NCBI RefSeq assembly: GCF_964340395.1
Contig: NC_135568.1
Span: 672,501 to 736,500, forward strand
Direction of reading: 5' to 3'
DNA: 64,000 bases
DNA from: Glandiceps talaboti
Taxonomy: Eukaryota > Hemichordata > Enteropneusta > Spengelidae
The notes under the pieces are model-generated. The model ran no database searches. It was not told where the DNA came from and saw only the letters and a program-made list of their open reading frames with translations. Each line of letters starts with the position of its first letter. Within the stretch, counting starts at the first letter, position 1. Made by a program: the position numbers and the translations under genes. Positions 46,336 to 60,800 of this stretch are shown here, piece by piece.

Positions 46336-48350
46336 AGATAGTACTGTGAACGTATTTATTTACCCTTCATTTACTTAAGCTGAATATGCACACACATTAT
46401 ACAAATAAGGTTAACAAGTTAGGTATAATGTCAAATGTTTTACTTTCAAAGGATCTAATTTTCATGAAAAGAAATATTGTCTGTATTTCCTGGACCTAAT
46501 TTTCACTGATTTAGAAAAGTATGCATGGTATGTATGAATAAAAAGTATTTCCAAAGGATTTTACTTTTAATGGAAAACTCCACCAGAGAAAAAATAAGAA
46601 TAAACGCTGAATGAAAATTTAGTATTCCCAGTATATGTCTACTGTGGTGACTGACTTTGTTAGATTCCTGATCAAGCTAACTCACCACTTGTTTTGTATG
46701 CCATGATTGGAGGAATGATTTCAACATGTCTTAATATCATTGACTGAGTTCCAATGGTTGTAATTTATGCATGTATTCAGTTGGTACAACTCATTTCAAG
46801 TTACCATTCACTTACTCTTTTTGATACAAGCACTGAAACCAGTGACAAATTATACATTTTTTACGATAGCAAGGTTGAATGAAAGGACATTTTGTCCAAA
46901 TGAAATAAACTAAAATGCTACTGTGCAGACATCCAATGTAGATGTCATAACATTGGCACCCATGTGTCTACATCTAGTTTCAGAATGTTTTAATAATTTA
47001 TTTCATAATAGACAAAATGTACCACAAAATTATGATCTTGCAATGTTAACACAGAATACATTTCTTATAATATTAGTTTATGTGTGGAATACATCAAACA
47101 GATTAGGTGAATGGTAACTTAAAATGGGCTGTATGAAGACAACACACACACATTGTTGTGTAAGTGTCACCAATAGTTACATTGAAGACTTACTGGGCAA
47201 GTTAAAGTATCTACAAATAGTGTCTAATTTCCCCTTGCACTGTCTGCCAAAATAAAGTGTGCATGACATGTCAACAGTCCTAAAACTCCACCAAATGTTT
47301 CATTAAAATAAACTCGTTCACAGCATTAATTTCATGAACTTTCTAAATACCAAAGATAAATCGTACCATAGATCCTACACGAAAGGGTCTATGATTGTAC
47401 TTGCGTCAAATTAAACTTGTTACTCTATATGTTTTATATTAAACATTATTTTGAATACAAGAAATAATATTTTCTTCCTGTTCATATTTATTTTGTGCTC
47501 TTCAAGGAATACTTAAATGTAAACATATTTGTTTTTACATCTGAAGAAATCAAGAAGCATATTACGTTACTTGTTAAATACTTCTCTGCTTCTCAAAATA
47601 TATCAAATTGAATACTACTAACATGACATGCATTAGACTAGTACTAGCAATACTTTATTATATACATTACATTCATATTCTCTGAGGTTTGATGATGGCA
47701 TGTCTTGGATATCCATACAGTCAAGATACACCTGGGCAAACTCTACATATTGAAGTACTAATTTTAGTTTTTGCATCAATATGGTCATTTTTCTTCTGTT
47801 AGTAGGTGGTGTTTAACATTCAAATGAATATAACTTTTGTAAAGATGTTTATTAGTTTGGTAGTAAATTGGCAAAGTCATTCCATATATATAGTTTTCAA
47901 CAACCCCCCCCCCCCTCCCCCCCATGCTTTCTCTAACAGAAACCAAGTGACCATTACCTGGTATCACACTGCATTTTATAATTTCTGCGAAATGTTGCTA
48001 TCTCTCATATATACTAAAAAAATCCTGATTTTACATATCAGTAATAATTAATACTTTGAATTCATATGATATATATCTAGATATCAACTAAATATTTGTT
48101 GTTGAACTTCAAGATGCTGTGAATTGATCACAAAGGAAATTGTTCTCAATATTTACTCTAGAAATCACTGATGATTATTAAAAAGTGTAACAATATTGTA
48201 CCCATCTGTAGAAAATACATGCACAAAATCAACATTTGAAAGTTTATGTCAACTTCAAGTCTTATCTATTGTATACAGCAGAGTTCTCCCCACGCTGACC
48301 AGCACTGGTTGTATGCCCGGAACTCAGTATTCTACTTCCATATAATTCTA
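46336..48350. other. gene-poor spacer
   Basis: AT-rich, with a short palindrome at about 47371-47393 (agatcctacacgaaagggtct) and a poly-C run near 47905. No supported exon was found. Confidence 0.5.
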
Positions 48351-49005
48351 TTGTCTATATCAAATATTGACTTATTGGTAATCTGTGATTGAAATGTTGA
48401 CAACTGTCAAACACCATAGCCTTGTTTACAGTAAAGTCTATATTTCACATTGTTGTAGAACAAATATCAAATATTGACTTATTGGTAATCTGTGATTGAA
48501 ATGCTGACAACTGTCAAACACCATAGCCTTGTTTACAGTAAAGTCTATATTTCACATTGTTGTAGAACAAATATCAAATATTGACTTATTGGTAATCTGT
48601 GATTGAAATGTTGACAACTGTCATACACCATAGCCTTGTTTACAGTAAAGTCTATATTTCACATTGTTGTAGAACAAATATCAAATATTGACTTATTGGT
48701 AATCTGTGATTGAAATGTTGACAACTGTCATACACCATAGCCTTGTTTACAGCTAAGTCTATATTTCACATTGTTGTAGAACAAATATCAAATATTGACT
48801 TATTGGTAATCTGTGATTGAAATGTTGACAACTGTCATACACCATAGCCTTGTTTACAGCAAAGTCTATATTTCACATTGTTGTACAACAAATATCAAAT
48901 ATTGACTTATTGGTAATCTGTGATTGAAATGTTGACAACTGTCATACACCATAGCCTTGTTTACAGTAAAGTCTATATTTCACATTGTTGTAGAACAAAT
49001 ATCAG
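48351..49005. repeat. 107-bp tandem repeat, about 6 copies
   Basis: Units begin acaaatatcaaatattgact and include accatagccttgtttacag and tttcacattgttgtag. Successive copies are offset by 107 nt and differ by only a few bases, indicating recent expansion. Confidence 0.95.
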
Positions 49006-51890
49006 CTCTGGTTGTGAGAATATTGACTGACATCGTTAATATTCAACCAACACTCGTTTAAGGGTGGGAGAACCCTGATATTGTATCGCAAACATGTTTG
49101 GTGGCAGTTTCAAAACCATTCGTTCAGTCCAAAGCCTGTATTCTTCAGAGATACAACTGTTCAAAAGTTAGAAGGTCTAATCCTATTTATAACCCCTTAA
49201 CTTGATTAAAATGTGTAGCTCTCATATGGTGGGTCCTGTAGGCAGCAAAATTTCTTGTCATACTTAAACTTTAACATGACTCACCACCAGTAGAAGTATT
49301 CTGAAAAATACACCTTTTTTTAAGAAAAGAATTGTTTCTCAACAGCATATGAAAATATATGTACAACTATCTCTGGCAGGAAGGCCACTTGGAGGTAATG
49401 TTTAGTCAAATAAACTAGAGACATATTTGAGTTCATGGGATTCCAACCTTTTTCACTACTCAGACTTCATCCATATTTGGACAGATTAAAGAGAAAGAAA
49501 AAAATAAATAAAGAACTACTCTTTTCTCTCCAAAGAAAAGATTTTCTCTGAGTGTGACACTAACTACATATGTAGTCTGTAGGATGCCGTAAACCTGGCA
49601 ATTTTGGCTAAAGACTTATTTTTGCTGTTTTCGTTGGAAACAAAAACACAATTATTAGGTAGTGACTAAAATGCCTTCTTGTACAAAGATACAAATAGTA
49701 ATTAGTACAAAGTAGTCTTTGAGAACTACTTGAAGACTAATATTGTGACATTTACTAGCAACAAAAATATCTAGGTTTATGTTACACCATATTGGGGTGC
49801 TGTAAGTCTTTGAGAACTACTTGAAGACTAAAATTGTGAAATGTTCTAGCAACGAAAATATCTAGGTTTATGTTACACTATAGTGGGGTGCCATTACACA
49901 TGAACGGGCCAAATACAACATACCTTAAGTCTCGACACTAACCTATTAAGGACTGTACATATGTATAGTCATAACAGCTGAGTATAGATGCAAGGAGAAA
50001 TGGAGAGATCTATGATAGTATTTTAGTCAAGTGTTGAAATACAGTTCCTAAGCAATTACTGGAAAGAAAAATGTCTGCACACCTTTGATTAGTATAATTA
50101 TCTTTCTGGCGAGGTATAAAGTGGAATGGATACACACCACTATTTGTCTGTATACTAGTTTGTGACTACCATAACTGTTATTAGGGACACAAGGTGAGTT
50201 TTTATGTTTTTATGCGAGATTTTTGCTGTGTTTTAAAGTCACTCGTAGAATTCTAAGTAACAAAACATAACTATCACTTGCAATTGACTGAATTCAAAAC
50301 TGGTATTAAGATATAACATAAACAATCCAATGCCGTAATTTTTTATACGTATAAAAAAATATGGAGGAATTCATACTAGGCAATCAACTGTTCTAACAAT
50401 GCAAGAAGGCCATTGAACTGTCATAAAAGGTATGTATTGACATTTATATTATACTGGCATAGTTTACTCAGGATTTTATGTATTTTCACTTGAGTAAAAA
50501 ACGTATAAACTCATCTTGTGCTACTTTAAAAACACTAGTTCTGTAAATGGTTTTAATGCATGATGATAATCTCATAACTAGTTGTTTATGATAAATTGTC
50601 ACTAGGAGTCTTTGCCAATAATTAACATATGTCATCAGAATGCTGCACCTTTACATGCATATATAATTTATAGACTCGGTGTGTCACTCCGCCCTCACTG
50701 GCCTCCTCTCTCCCTACTATAGTAATCTGAAGAAGTATGACAGAGAGGGGTTAACCTCAGGGAAGGGGGTACTCGGGTGGGTAATGGGTACATGTGTACC
50801 CTGGTGGACAAAAATTACAACCATAAGGGTCAAAAGTCTACATTTTAGCCAGCAAAAGGGGTCAAATGTCATGAGTTTTGAATACTTTTGATACACTTTC
50901 ACGTTACATGTACATGCTTCAGTCGTCGCTAGTTCATTGGCTGCCCGGGGTTGGGGAGAGGGGTGCCTACTTCCGATAAAGATGACTGAAAACAACCTGT
51001 GGTAATGACCTTGTTCAAAATATGGGTCAAAACCGTGGTACATGTGTATATACCCCCCCCCCCCCCCCCCCCCCCCCAGGAGTTAACCAATGTGTGAGGG
51101 CACCCTGCCACAGAATACCTTATAGATTAATATAATGTTTGTGGTCAGGTGATACTGTTCAACTCCTGCAAGTGTTGTAAACAGTTGGGCACTACTCCAA
51201 AATGGGAGGTTACAAACTCTCCACAGTTGGAGGTTTTCCGAACTTATGAATATTAATGAGAAAATATGGAAGTCACAAACTTGGCTTGAGGAAGGTTCTA
51301 CTATGGGTACATTTCAACTGTGACTGTGCAGTTTATCGATATTGTATACTTCCGTTTTGGAGTGGTGCTGAACTGGTAAAGGCCACTTTGTATTCAAACA
51401 TAGTTTATTACTGATATAATATATATATAGAAATCTGGGAAGCTTACTAATCCAGAAAATATATCTCATATAGATAATTCAACCCTATAATTCCTGAGAA
51501 CAGGAAATAAATAACAGTGCAATTTCCTTTGACTTTAGGATGGGAATGTTTGACTACAATAATTGACTTTAGGCGAACCCTTCTCCTGAAATGTGATTGA
51601 GGTATTCGTATGGTAATTGAGTAAACAGGCCAACAATGGATTTCAACCGACTAGTTATTTTCTCATCTAAGTCTTTGATTCCGAGAAACTGAAAATTTGA
51701 TATCAGACTGTTCGATTCATAATGTAGTATATAACTTGGAAACAAAAATGTTTATTTTTTTATTTTTTATGACAAAATATGACTGCAAATCGGTCATTTT
51801 CTCAAAAGTTATGAACAAAAGCAAAAAAATATATGTTGATTACTGTATCTGACATTTGTTCCATTTATATCAGATTTGTGTACGGGCATA
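49006..51890. other. gene-poor spacer
   Basis: A two-copy segment lies near 49715-49880 (gtctttgagaactacttgaa). A G-rich patch at 50740-50800 (gggaagggggtactcgggtg) and a long poly-C tract at about 51053-51077 flank a segment resembling degraded transposon sequence. No exon-like frame was found. Confidence 0.45.
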
Positions 51891-52740
51891 ATGAAGAGTT
51901 TGGTTTATTTGCCCTTGAAGAGGGGCCAAGGTCGAAAGTCAAGGTCTCATTAGAAAGCAGATTATAGATTATTACTATTATCATTTACTTGCCAGAGGTC
52001 GAAAAAACAACAACCAAATTTACATATCAAGCGAGAAAAATAAAGTAATCAAGTTACATAGCATGGGTGTAGACATTTAAGTGAGGTCTGTATCTACAGT
52101 TCCAGTTAAAGTTTCAGAGTTTGTGGACAAATGTACAAGGTCATGAAACAAAGTACATTGTAAATGTAGGCTAATGTTTCAGACATTTGTGCTAGGTTTG
52201 ATTGAAATTGGCCAATGCATCTCACCAGTGAACACATACACTAGAATTATTTTTTGACTATTTGACCTTGGAGATAGAGGTTGAGGTCAAAGGTTAAGGT
52301 CTTATAAGAAAGTTCATTTGGACAACATGGGTGTAGGCACTAAAATTAGGTCTCTATCTAAGCTTCCATACTTAATGGGCAAATGTGAAGTTTTACGACA
52401 CTGTGCCTATATGACCTTGAAGATGGAGGTCAAGGTCAAAGGCAAGGTATCACTAGAAACCATGTAATAAATACTATGGGGGTAGACACATGAATAAAGT
52501 CTCTTTCTATTATCAAACTTGTGATGGGCAAAGTGTGATTTTTTATGACAAAAATGTCCATCACTCGACCGTTATCACGGAGGTCTCAAAATGAAATGAA
52601 ATGACATGCATATGCAGACGCAGACTATAGCACCTGACATTTGTTTAAGGTTTGGTAGAAATTGGCCTATGCATTGAGATACAGGTGGACACACACAGGA
52701 CTCAATGTAGTAGCACCTCCTTCATCTGACGAGGGCTAAT
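51890..52740. repeat. dispersed repeat with internal units of about 170 bp carrying AGGTCA motifs
   Basis: Three or four diverged units share gaccttgaagatggaggtca, an AGGTCAAAGG-like core, a ggtagacac segment and gatgggcaaagtgtga. A fragment of the same family lies at about 5440-5540 in the aminopeptidase gene (cgaaggtcaaggtcgaaggt). AGGTCA is the nuclear-receptor half-site, but here it looks like a by-product of the repeat. Confidence 0.65.
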
Positions 52741-54480
52741 CAAGGGGGAAAACCTGAGGCCTTCATAAATAAAATGTTTTGTAATAGATAGAGGTCAACA
52801 TATCAAAATTAAGGCATTTTAAAATCCAATATGGCTGCCTAGTACTGTGTGAACTCTCCTAGAAAATAAAATTTCTCTTTCATTATTTCATAAGGACAAG
52901 GAATAATTATTCAAATTACAAAGTATGGCAAGATTTTAAGGCTTTCATTTGTACAGAAATTCTACACGAGGTGTAATAAAAAATTGTGAGGTTCCGATTA
53001 CACTCAATTTTAGAATAGGTGCGGTAGGTAGATTTTTTATTTTATTATATATTTTGTTGATGTGAGTGTCTAGGTCAGGGTTTTCAAATGTTTCAAAACA
53101 GATTACAGATTGGAACAACTGTTTTATATTATCTTTTTATGTTGATGTTAGTTTCTGCATCCACTATTTTTTGTGAGACTTCACAAAAATTTTGCGATTT
53201 TATTATTTTTTTCTTCAATATGTAAAAAAATGTTTAGGGTCAGCAGTGAAAAACTAGGTGGGGGTCGAGTAACCAGAACCAAACAATTATTTGTTTAGGC
53301 CTAAGTAGAGTGGGGCTTAAAATGGCATATTGGGCTACTATTTGTACAACTCACCAATCACTTAATTTTAGAGTAGCGTACACTCTAAAACGGACAAAAA
53401 ATTTGCCCTGGGTCAAAATAAAATCGTTGCTTTCCTGTGAGTCACCTAGGATACATAATACATAGGTACGTCATATGACGGTACTATAGGTTGGTGGCAC
53501 TTAAAATAGGATACATAATACATAGGTACGTCATATGACGGTACTATTGGTTGGTGGCACTTCAAATTTTCTTAGAAATTCAGAGGTAGGACAAGTGACA
53601 CTGAGGTACTGTTGTTACAAACAGGCCTGCCTGACCAGACACAGTAAAAAGAAACATTAAACAAAATAAACAAGGTACGAGAAACAATTCTTTTATTTTT
53701 TCGGCCACATAACATTCAAAATACTTCTATAACATGTAAGTACTATATACATATAATAATGGAAAATCTGCCTATAAAAGCAAGAAAGCACAGCAATGAC
53801 AGTTTTTTTTTTTTACCCCATTTTAAAAATCTGTTTTAAGTTGTCTTATAAAAATGGGGATAATATTCTTTGGTTCGTCATGCCTGTTTCTTTAAAAGGA
53901 CAACATAAAAATGAAACTATAATACTAAAAATCATTTAATACCTTGTTATTTCGGATATCTCTGTAAAATTTTACAAATCTTACGTGTAAAAAGTGTGAG
54001 GTAACGTTACTGGTTATTAAACCTATTTATCTATCAACTACCTAGAAATTTAAAAATACAATATATTACATACATATTGGTGGAAGTAGCCGTGTAATCT
54101 CACAGAATTACAGAAAATAACCATGTTTTTTACACTGCGTAGTCAGTTTCATTTCATTTTTTACTTCCCTGTCAAGTTTTTGAACTTTTTACATACGATC
54201 TATTACATTGCCTACTTGTACCCTTTACCAATCTTTCAACAACTGCACGACTTTGTGTAATTTCCTACTTTCATAAAGAGCTTCTGTTTTCTGGTTTGTA
54301 CATTTAATAAAATTGAGCGTACATATTTGGCAGAAGTTTGCAAGAAATGGCATAACCATGAACTGGCCCAAAATCTTACTGTTTAGTTAATTACATGCTA
54401 ATATATGGTGCCCTCGCTTGACATGCTTAAATAATACTTTTGTTTTCAACAGAAACGCCTACTATTTAAATATCTGGTCA
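52741..54480. other. spacer with a two-copy repeat; possible distal 3' UTR of the kinase gene
   Basis: A 60-bp segment (aggatacataatacataggt, acgtcatatgacggtacta) occurs twice in tandem at about 53447-53567 and contains the palindrome acgtcatatgacg. A minus-strand AATAAA at 53692-53697 could end a long 3' UTR of the receptor gene. Confidence 0.45.
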
Positions 54481-54487
54481 ATCAAGT

Positions 54488-54493
54488 TTTATT
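54488..54493 (-). terminator. candidate polyadenylation signal of the type I receptor gene
   Basis: AATAAA on the minus strand about 400 nt past the stop at 54894. A second candidate lies at 53692-53697. Choosing between them needs transcript data. Confidence 0.3.
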
Positions 54494-54893
54494 TTTGAAG
54501 CAATGGCACAAAGAGAATTTGCTTTAGGTCTTTGTGAACTAAAGCACATGATCGACATTAAAATTTATCACCACATTAGAACACTTCAGGAGCAGTTGAA
54601 CAACTCACAATAATAACTACAAATCTACGATTAATCCTGAGTCACAATTTTATACTTAATTCAAGTTTAAACATTAAATTCATTTCGGTGTTATCTCAAA
54701 TTAATCTCCTTCTACTTCTTCCCTTAGAAAATAGACGGCCCCCATTTTAGCAAATATTCAGGAAAAAGTGACTATGAAAAGACATCAATCTACAGCTACA
54801 TCTGAATCATTGCTGTGTTTTCTTTGTGAAGGGAAAAATAAAACCAAAACAGAAAATAGTGAGAAATTATTAGTGGGCTCATCTCTTGGTAAG

Positions 54894-57800
54894 TTACAAC
54901 TTGATATCTTCTGCACTGCTCAGACTTGCTAATGTTTTCTTAATTCTCAACGCTGTAAGTCTTGCAGCACCATTGTGATACCAACATTCCTTCATTAGTT
55001 TTGACATGGCTCTCAGAACCTAAAAAGAGAAAATGTCACAAGAGTGGGTCATCAACTTCTTTAAAACACCATGATACAAAACATGTACATGTGTCTTGAG
55101 GTCTCACGCTACAACCACGATACAAACATATACATGTGTCTTGAGGTCTCACGCTACAACCACGATACAAAACATATACATGTGTCTTGAGGTCTCACGC
55201 TACAACCACGATACAAAACATATACATGTGTCTTGAGGTCTCACGCTACAACCACGATACAAAACATATACATGTGTCTTGAGGTCTCACGCTACAACCA
55301 CGATACAAAACATATACATGTGTCTTGAGGTCTCACGCTACAACCACGATACAAAACATATACATGTGTCTTGAGGTCTCACGCTACAACCACGATACAA
55401 AACATATACATGTGTCTTGAGGTCTCACGCTACAACCACGATACAAAACATATACATGTGTCTTGAGGTCTCACGCTACAACCACGATACAAAACATATA
55501 CATGTGTCTTGAGGTCTCACGCTACAACCACGATACAAAACATATACATGTGTCTTGAGGTCTCACGCTACAACCACGATACAAAACATATACATGTGTC
55601 TTGAGGTCTCACGCTACACAACCACGATACAAAACATATACATGTGTCTTGAGGTCTCACGCTACAAACCACGATACAAACATGTACATGTGTCTTGAGG
55701 TCTCACGCTACAACCACGATACAAAACATATACATGTGTCTTGAGGTCTCACGCTACAACCATGATACAAAACATATACATGTGTCTTGATGTCTCACGC
55801 TACAACCACGATACAAAACATATACATGTGTCTTGAGGTCTCACGCTACAAACCAAAAAAAACATTCTAGTTGCAGCTAGTGCAGCTTTAAAGTGGCCAT
55901 ATGGATGAGAATTTGGTATTTATTTTGGATTTTTATTTGATAAAACAGCTTCACTATGTTTTTCTACTTGAAAAAATAATGTGAAAAAACATTGACCAAG
56001 TCCATGTTCACATCTCAATAAACGGCAAAACATTAAACAATGTGTAAAATGTTTGTTATTGTACGTACAATAACAAACTTTTTACACTTTTTGCATCTTT
56101 TTGCAACGTATTGAGTTATGAACATGGACTTGGTATATGTTATTTCACATTATTTTTTCAAGTAGAAAAACATAGTGAAGCTGTTTTATCAAATAAAAAT
56201 CCAAAATAAAACCAAATTCTCATCCATATGGCCACTTTAAACTATTCTAATGTCAATGTCAATGTCAATGTCAATGCATACCCTCTATGACATTACAATT
56301 GTCTTCTGGCATTGTCAGAACTGTTGATTGCATAGAAAGGGTTTCCTTGAAATATTTTACGTATAATAAATTACATCATTGGATCATTAACAAATGATAT
56401 CTTAACACTAGGTTTGAGTTCAAACAATTCAAGAGATTGTTGAGTATACATTGTTAAGTAAATAGAATACTGTGAGTATCTCTTAAATATGTAGCAAAAA
56501 TGTTGCTTTAATGTATAAAAAGAATCCAAGAACAAGACTGAAATCATATGGCGATCGCTCTATCAGCTACACCACCGCAATTCTGTGGAACCAACTGCTA
56601 AACACTGTCCACTCGGCACTGAGTACTGAGACTCTCAAATTAACACTAAAGACATACCTTTTTGAGAGAGCCTATTTGTGATAGCAACTTTTGTAAAGTG
56701 CCAGTAAGCATCACTTGATGGATACTAGGCGCTATATAAATCTCTTTATTATCATAAACTTAGCTTATACCTCTCTGTCTGTTACTTAAAAAATCTCAGT
56801 TAATTGTAAAAGACGATTTCCATCCAGCACGTAATTTATTCCAACTTATGCGCTCAGGTGAGCGGTACCGTTCGATCAAATCAGGTTCTAATCGCACATT
56901 GTTTAGCTTTTATCCAACTGCAGTCCGCACTCTTAATGAATCAATTTAAGTTCTCTGTTAACGCATCAATCTCGTGTTAGGAGTCCTCTACAGAATATTG
57001 TTTTTGTAAATTTTTCATTACACACAAAATCAATGCACATTTCATTATATATGTATCAGTATATATATGACAATAAAACACACACATATATATATACATA
57101 TATACTTAGGATAACATCTTACCTCTTGACTCATCCATCTGTTGGGTATATCAGGTCGTTGTTTGTCATCACATACAATTTTCCTCATGTCATCAATGGA
57201 TGGATCCGATGGTACTTTGTCAAAATACGGTAATTGGAATTCTTCATAAATGCCTGCACAATACAACAAAAAACAGTTCATTATAGATTTGCCATCTAAC
57301 CTCAATTGTGGAATTTCTTCCCTTGATTACATAACTTAAAAGTATTGTACAATATGTTTATTGTTTCGTGATACCCTGTGGTCATAACCTTGTTATTGCG
57401 AGATGGCATGTATGGTATTGAGTATAACCAGTGTTTTGTTAAAGATGGTATGAAGATAAAATCTACCCGAGTTTACCAGCCATTTTACAAGGGTTCCCTA
57501 CCAGTGTTTTGTTAAAGATGGTATGTAGATAAAATCTACCTGAGTTCACCTGTCATTTTACTGAGGGTTCCCGACCATAGAGTTTTTGTTCGCGGCTGTG
57601 ACATGGTAAAATGTATCAGAGTTTGTCAACTGGGTTCCCCACTGAAATTTACTAGATATTCCCCCTTCTTACAAGACAACATTCACAACAATTGAACTCC
57701 TCCCGTTTTTGTGAATGAAACATCACACGGTGGATGACACAGAGACCTACATATTTGCTATAGGCTGTAGTAATTTACAGATTTGCCATAGGTAGTAGTA

Positions 57801-60800
57801 AGTTTATACTTTTACCAAAGGCTAGTCATTTACACGTACCTTCAACATTACACCTCCTACTGATCTCCCATAAGACTAATCCAAGGGCATAGACATCAGC
57901 CCTCTTGAATGACTCAAAGTGGTTCATGTTTATCGTCTCATCCAAGACTTCTGGGGCCATGTATCGCTTGGTACCTACTCTGTTATTGGGTGCAATGTCT
58001 ACAGTATCTGTAGTAGCATCATGACGGACGGCCAATCCGAGGTCTGCTATTGCACACTGTCCATTCCTCTTCACCAAGATGTTTTTACTTTTCAAATCTC
58101 TGTGGGCTATGGCCGGTTTACCTGTATAACACCATACAAATATTAAAAACTTTAGATACATAATGTAATGTGAGTTCCTACTTGATTTTTGCACTACATA
58201 AAGACTTGGATTGATTGATAGATAGATGATTATACCATGCAATAGCCAAGTTGAACAAAAAAATATGGAATATATACGCTGGCCATTCTACATCACAACA
58301 ACACATGTTTAAGTTACTGGTTTTGCTGTGTTCAAAATATGAAAATTACCATTACTGTCCCAGATTTTTCTTTGATATTACTGGCGCTGGTATACTTATG
58401 TTATTCTCCAATATTTTTCTTCATTCAGCTAGAAAATACTTGTGACCTAAGGGTTGTCACTATGAGTCACAAGACAAGTAGTGACAAAGGCTTCTTAGGT
58501 TACTCATATTTTCCTTGGCTTAATAAAGAAAAATATTGGGGAATAATATCTAAATGTCTGTACAAATACAAACGAGTGATGTCAAAATCAATATTTTTGA
58601 TTTCTCACCTTGAGTTCCTACAATTTCCATATGTAAATGTGCCAAACCACTGGCTGTGGATAATGCCAACTTGACAACCCCTACGATATCTACCACTGTC
58701 CTTGACAGGTAGTCAAAGAGGGAGCCGTTCTCATGGTAATCAGACACTAACCAGAGCTGGGTCCATGTTCCACTATCTGTAGGTGAAATAACATTATATA
58801 AATCACGACAACCTACACATGGAATATATCCAATATGATTTATCTTTCTGCTTACAAGGCATGAGTTGCTTGTCATTTATTTGTCTGAAACAGTTACACT
58901 GTACATATAAGTCTTGTTTACATGATAGATTGGATCCGTTCAACAGTTACACTGTACATGTAAGTCTTGTTCACTTGATAGATTGGATCCGTTCAACAGT
59001 TACACTGTACATGTAAGTCTTGTTTACATGATAGATTGGATCTGTTCAACAGTTACACTGTACATGTAAGTCTTGTTCACGTGATAGATTGGATCCGTTC
59101 AACAGTTACACTGTTCATGTAAGTCTTGTTTACATGATAGATTGGATCCATTCAACAGTTACACTGTTCATGTAAGTCTTGTTCACGTGATAGATTGGAT
59201 CCGTTCAACAGTTACACTGTACATGTAAGTCTTGTTCACGTGATAGATTGGATCCGTTCAACAGTTACACTGTACATGTAAGTCTTGTTTACATGATAGA
59301 TTGGATCTGTTCAACAGTTACACTGTACATGTAAGTCTTGTTTACATGATAGATTGGATCCGTTCAACAGTTACACTGTACATGTAAGTCTTGTTTACAT
59401 GATAGATTGGATCTGTTCAACAGTTACACTGTACATGTAAGTCTTGTTTACATGATAGATTGGATCCGTTCAACAGTTACACTGTACATGTAAGTCTTGT
59501 TTACGTGATAGATTGGATCCGTTCAACAGTTACACTGTACATGTAAGTTTTGTTCACATTATAGATTGGATCCGTTCAACAGTTACACTGTACAAGTAAG
59601 TCTTGTTCACATGATAGATTGGATCTGTTCAACAGTTACACTGTACATGTAAGTCTTGTTTACATGATAGATTGGATCTGTTCAACAGTTACACTGTACA
59701 TGTAAGTCTTGTTTACATGATAGATTGGATCCGTTCAACAGTTACACTGTACATGTAAGTCTTGTTTACATGATAGATTGGATCCGTTCAACAGTTACAC
59801 TGTACATGTAAGTCTTGTTTACATGATAGATTGGATCCGTTCAACAGTTACACTGTACATGTAAGTCTTGTTTACATGATAGATTGGATCCGTTCAACAG
59901 TTACACTGTACATGTAAGTCTTGTTTACATGATAGATTGGATCCGTTCAACAGTTACACTGTACATGTAAGTCTTGTTTACATGATAGACTGGATCCGTT
60001 CAACAGTTACATAAACAGTAAGGTCACGTCCTTACCAGTATTTATTTCTCAAACCAGTCTGTAAATTTAGAAAATAATGTTGAGGTAAATGTGTACAGAA
60101 ATAGCACCAGTGTTGTTATAGCAACACAGAATACTTAATGCAAGGATTTATGGCAATGTAGCAATCACCACTGATGTCTATACAAAAGTCAATGTAAAGT
60201 AACATCCACACCAAATTTCATTGCGATATGTTAAACAATTTTTGTAAAACATAAAGTCAACATACACACACACTTCACTCTGCTGAATAGATAGCACTAC
60301 AGAACTCATAACTCCAGTTGTGCTAAAAATAGTAAGAAATGTCTGTACAGAGGCTCTGTAACTTCTTGTGTGTTCCATACCTTCATTATCAATGACAAGA
60401 AGTACATTAACTTTCTTATTTGCAACGATAAATCCAAGCATACTTTCTACAATAGTACATCTTTCTATCTCTGCACTGAATGCCAGAATACACTCTATGC
60501 GACTCCCTAACATTGTGCTTATTCCATACCTTTTCATTATCTTGGCATTGAATCCCAGAATGCAATCGATGAGACTCCCTAACATTTTTCTTATTCCATA
60601 ACTTCATTAGCTTGGCACTGAAAGGAGACTCCCTAACTTTGTGCTTATTCCATAACTTGTTTTATCTCAGCACAGAATCCAAGAATGCAATCTAAGAGAC
60701 TCCCTAACTTTATACATATACCATACCTTTATTATCTGCGGCAATAAATCCAAGAATATTTTCATTTCGTAACATGACAGTTTGATAAATTTCAGCCTCT

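Noticed and set aside
50717-51043. 108-codon minus-strand frame
   Set aside because: It runs through G/C homopolymer and repeat-like sequence, with no recognised domain and no splice context.
58885-60012. Regular repeat array considered as CRISPR
   Set aside because: Units are contiguous with no unique spacers, in a eukaryotic intron. It is a minisatellite, as are the 46-bp and 107-bp arrays.
60178-60607. Open frames suggesting another coding exon of the kinase gene
   Set aside because: They are diverged copies of the known exon's 3' end, lack acceptor sites in proper position and do not continue the kinase domain, which is complete without them.
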